DNA of 64,000 nucleotides from assembly GCA_021234155.1 (NCBI GenBank), contig JAJEKV010000242.1:248001-312000 (forward strand), given 5' to 3'. A program made the translations under genes and the position numbers. Numbering within the stretch: the first letter of the stretch is position 1; every line of letters starts with the position of its first letter. This DNA is from Isoetes taiwanensis (Eukaryota > Streptophyta > Lycopodiopsida > Isoetales > Isoetaceae). The notes beneath the pieces were generated by a model. The model was not told the DNA's origin. It worked only from the letters and a program-made list of their open reading frames with translations, and did not search any database. Positions 60,233 through 64,000 of this stretch are shown piece by piece.

Positions 60233-60984
60233 AATGGTACAAGCAAATGCCCTTGGTAAATCAAAGTTAGATTGAAACAGGACCCTTATGGAACCTTTTT
60301 CGAATATATGATAGGCATGGAGGTCTTGAGCAGTTCGATATGTCGATAGATTCTTGTTAAGAACCTTCAAAATAGATAGTTCCTTCACTTGGATTCAAAA
60401 GGGATGAATGAAAATAGATCACAAATTTGAACTCCAAAAAATCTATTCTCCAAAATTTAAAACACCCAAGATGCTAAGATAATCAATTCCCGTATATCAC
60501 TGAGTGGATGAAGGACAAGGAACCACCCCAATACCTGGGAAACCCAAGCTATATGCGTAACAACACGCAAAAACAACGACAACCACAAAAGAATGAGGAT
60601 GATCAAGTTGCACAACCTTTTTTTAAATTGATATCAATGAAGGACTACGATATAAGAAAAACCAAGCAAAAAGAAACATTTCCACCAACAAAATCCCATT
60701 ATAAAAAAGAGAATTGTCTATATAACCCCATCATATAGTAAAAAAATAAATCTCCTCTCTTCTAAAATATACAGAACCACAAAACCCCCAAAGTAAGCTC
60801 AAACACTCACTTTGTGAAAATATATACATGCCCAATATAAAAAACCTGAAGACAAAAATGAATGATTATAAGCTAAACAAAAAAATGAAGCACTAAAGTG
60901 AAAATGTGAATTATTTTATGTCCAATAGGTCATCAAATCCAAATACCAATAGAAATCCCGATAACCAAAGAGCACAATATATGG
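60233..60984. other. A-rich spacer, nothing recognised
   Basis: Very A-rich on the plus strand. The only sizeable frame (60508-60738) is Lys/Gln/Asn-rich and looks like a composition artefact. Confidence 0.4.
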
Positions 60985-63900
60985 TAGACATCGAGGTCAT
61001 CCGAAATAGCGAAATTTACCCCAAGGAGCAAGTTACAAGGTCAGTTTTGAAAAAAAAAGAAACACTTATGCCCTACATGGCAGTATTCGGCATCCACATC
61101 CTAGGCCAATTGACTACGAGTGTCCTGGGCATGAGCTACTTTGGCGCTTCTTGGAGCGAGGGTAGTCTTCTGGCCACGGAACTTGGTTCCCAGGGCAATG
61201 TCGACGTTTTGAGTCCATTAACAGAGCCAAATCATGATTCCAAAGAGGGAACATTGCCCATCTGTCTCCAGGGCCTTGGGGAGAGGACTTTTAGGGCAAG
61301 CAACTTCTGAGAGGGTTTTAAGGTCTGTGCCCTGGCGTCAACACCCTTCCCCCCACAGAACTTGGTCCCTAGGGCAATGCCGATGCTCTAAATACATTGG
61401 CAGAGCCAAATAACAATTTTGGAGAGGGGACATTGCCCGTCCGTCCCTCAAGCCTTGGGGAGAGGACTTTTGGGGCAAGCAGCTTCTGGGGGGTTTTTAA
61501 GGTCCAAAACATGGCGTAAGGTTCCGGTAGAATCTGACAAGTATAGGGCCTCCAAAACGTAAACCCTATGAGTTGCCAGGTTCTAGAAGGATTTGCATTT
61601 GGGAGCCGAGTTTGGGTCTTTTGCACTTGAGACATGGCCAAAAAGTTGCAGTTGAGAACAGGAAGCAAGGGGAACTGATGGAACGGAGTTTGGACCTGTC
61701 CTCCTCCCAATGTGGCAATTAGAAGTCGAGGGGCGCTTTTGCAGTGGCAAGACATTCATAAATTCGTAATTAATGCATTGTACGAAATTAAATTCTGATT
61801 TTTTGTCAGCTGGCATTCTAATTCATCACCAGCACACATCCCAATTTTTGGAATTTTCGGAGAAGGTCTAGATCAAAGGGTTAGCATTAGAACGGGCGGG
61901 GCAGCCCGTCGAGCTGGCACCCTTCCCCAAGTCAAACAAGGCTAGGACCTTGCATGGCTCTCACAAGAGGGGAGAGTCAAGACCCCAGGAGGCAGGACCC
62001 AAAAAAGTTCCCGAGGCAGCGTTTCCTGGCAGCACTCCCCCAGTGGGCCGTATAGTACACTAATGACAACCCTCCCGGAGCGCAATTCCCCTATCTGACT
62101 GTTGAATCCTCCGTTCAAGAGCCCTTTTCGGGATGGTCCAAAAGAGTCCAAGATCGATCCGGAAGAACTTATCAAACCGCGAAGCGTCCTACGGGCGACC
62201 GTGTAGAAACCGGAGTGTGTTGTCGTTCGGGCACTGCAGAGGCTCCTAAATGGCAATTTGACTTTGCCAAATCATTCGAAATAGCAAAATTACAGTAGTG
62301 AGCAAGTTACAAGGTCAGCTTTGCAAAAGAAAGAAACACTTATGCCCTACACGACAGTATTCGACATCCACATCCTTAGCCAATTAACTACGAGTGTGCT
62401 GGACATGAACTCCTTTGGCGCTTCTTGGAGGAGGGGCCATCTTCTGGCCACGAAACTTGGGCCCCAGGGCAATGTCCATGTTCTGAGTCCATTGGCAGAG
62501 CCAAATCACGATTCATGAGAGGAGACATTTCCCTCCGTCCCCAGGGCCTTGGGGAGAGGACTTTTGGGGCAAGCAACTTCGGGAGGGGGTTTCAGGATCT
62601 GTGCTCTGGCGTGAACACCCCCCGTCTACGTCAAGACACAATGCAAGGTCCCAGCCGAACTGACAAGGATAGGGCCTCCAAAACGTAAAACCTGTGAGTT
62701 GCCAGGTTCTAGAAGGGTTTGCATTTTGGGGGCCGAGTTTTGGTCTTTTGCACGGGACGTGGCCGAAAAGCTGCAGTTGAGAACACAAAGCAAGAGGAAC
62801 TGACGGAACGGAGTTTGGACCTGTCCTTCTCTCGATGTGGCAATTAGAAGTCTAGGGGTGCTTTTACATTGGCAAGACATTAATAAATTCGTAATTAATG
62901 CATTGTACGAAATTAAATTCAGATTTTTCGTCAGCGGGCTTCCTAATTCATCATCAGCATACAACCCAATGTTCGAAATTTTCGGAGAAGGTCTAGATCA
63001 AAGGGTTAGCATTAAAATGGTCAGGGCAGCCCGTTGTGTGGCAACCGAGCTGGCACCCTTCCCCAAGTCATACAAGGCCAGGACCTTGCACGGCTGCCTC
63101 ACAAGAGGGGAGAGTCCGGACTCCAGGAGGCAGGACCCAAAAAGTTTTCGAGGCAGTTTTTCTTGGCAGCGCTTCCCCGGTGGGCCGTACGTTAATGATC
63201 ACCCTCCCGAAACCCGGCCCCCCATCTGACTGTTGAGTCCTCAATTTAAGGCCCTTCTTCGAAAAGGTCCACAAGAGTCATCTGGAGGACCTTGTCAAAC
63301 CGCGAAACGTCCTACGGGCAACTATGTAGAAACTGGAGTGTTTTGTCATTCGAGCACTGCAGAGGCTCCGAAATAGCAATTGGACTTTGCCAAGTCGTCC
63401 GAAATGGCGATATTACAAGGCCAGTGCTCGAAATGAAAGAAACACATGCCCTACACGACAGTATTCGGCATCCACATCCTAGGCCAATGGACTACTGTGC
63501 TGGACATGAGCTACTTTGGCGCTTCTTGGAGGAGGGGTGGTCTTCTTGCCACGGAACTTGGTCCTCAGGGGAATGTCAACATTCTGAGTCCATTGACAGA
63601 GCCAAATCACGGTTCCGGAGAGGAGACATTGCCCCTCCGTCCCGAGGGCCTTGGGGAGAGGACTTTTGGAGCAAGCAGCTTCTGGGGGTTTTTAGGGTCC
63701 GTGCTCTGGTGTTAATACTCCCCCTCTACGTCAAGACACGGCGCAAGGTCCCGACCGAATCTGACAAGGATAGGGCCTCCGAAACATAAACCCTTTGAGT
63801 TTCCAGGCTCTAGAAGGGTTTGTGTTTTGGGGGCCGAGTTTTGGCCTTTCACACTTGGGACGTGGCCGAGATGCTGCAGTTGGAAACATGAAGCAAGTGG

Positions 63901-64000
63901 AACTGATGGAACGAAGTTTCGATCTGTCCTCCTTCCGATGTGGCAATTAGAAGTCGAGGGCTGCTTTTGCAGTGGAAAAACATTCATAAATTCGTAATTA
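60985..64000. repeat. Macrosatellite, period about 1.1 kb, continuing past the window
   Basis: At least 2.7 units in direct order. The landmark ttcgtaatta lies at 61763, 62888 and 63991, giving periods of 1125 and 1103 bp. The landmark acaaggtcag/acaaggccag lies at about 61035, 62309 and 63414, giving periods of 1274 and 1105 bp. The first of these is longer because about 160 bp around the gaacttggtccc...gcttctgg block is doubled in unit 1 (61166-61325 and 61360-61510). The array begins abruptly near 60985. Each unit contains runs of open frame on both strands that differ by stops between units, so I do not treat them as genes. No 5S, 18S or 28S rRNA sequence is visible in the unit. Confidence 0.9.

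Noticed and set aside
60985-64000. Ribosomal DNA spacer or tandem protein genes
   Set aside because: No rRNA sequence is visible and the frames carry different stops in each unit. It is recorded as a macrosatellite.

Overview
This window is nuclear DNA from a land plant. Three genes support that: a spliced plant-type WNK kinase (24.3-28.1 kb, +), a two-exon nepenthesin-type aspartic protease (56.6-54.8 kb, -) and a decayed REVEILLE/CCA1-like MYB (53.4-53.9 kb). The repeats agree: plant-style LINEs, a TRIM, a tRNA-derived SINE, MITEs and a Mutator-like element. Low gene density, many ancient decayed elements and short introns in the intact genes would suit a fern-like, lycophyte or gymnosperm genome. 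I cannot fix the species from sequence alone, so treat that as a weak inference.

Layout. 0-5.6 kb: a decayed antisense LINE ORF1 (DUF4283-type) next to a sense-strand L1-like LINE with linker, reverse transcriptase and poly(A) tail. 5.6-9.4 kb: mostly non-coding, with one convincing lone exon on the minus strand (8.6-8.8 kb). 9.4-24.2 kb: a segmental duplication of the 5' flank of the WNK gene. The older copy (9.4-12.1 kb) carries a SINE and a TRIM and has lost many CpGs. The copy still attached to the gene (13.1-23.8 kb) has been expanded by a ~650 bp repeat family, a long ATT microsatellite, two related foldback MITE-like elements and a cyclophilin pseudogene. 24.3-28.1 kb: the WNK gene, intact over seven exons. 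29.4-35.7 kb: clustered GGAAACCTCC motifs, a degenerate MULE transposase with FAR1-like and SWIM zinc-binding regions, and a convergent Arg/Gly-rich remnant. 36.4-54.6 kb: mostly decayed DNA with scattered exon-like pieces, a tiny LINE tail with perfect target-site duplication, a textbook Tourist-like MITE (45.5-45.8 kb), an unidentified ORF remnant (47.8-49.0 kb) and the MYB pseudogene. 54.8-57.5 kb: two probable live genes on the minus strand, the aspartic protease and a small secreted acidic protein. 58.0-60.2 kb: nested GC-rich inverted repeats, then a 5'-truncated LINE of a second family ending in (ATTCT)n. 61.0-64.0 kb: a ~1.1 kb macrosatellite, at least 2.7 units, running off the window edge.

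The genes do not form a pathway. Likely active genes are WNK, the aspartic protease and perhaps the small secreted protein. Nearly everything else is mobile DNA or its debris. The points most worth a second look are the CpG-depleted duplicate of the WNK promoter, the GGAAACCTCC motif arrays at three places, the MULE with a convergent second reading frame, and the macrosatellite.
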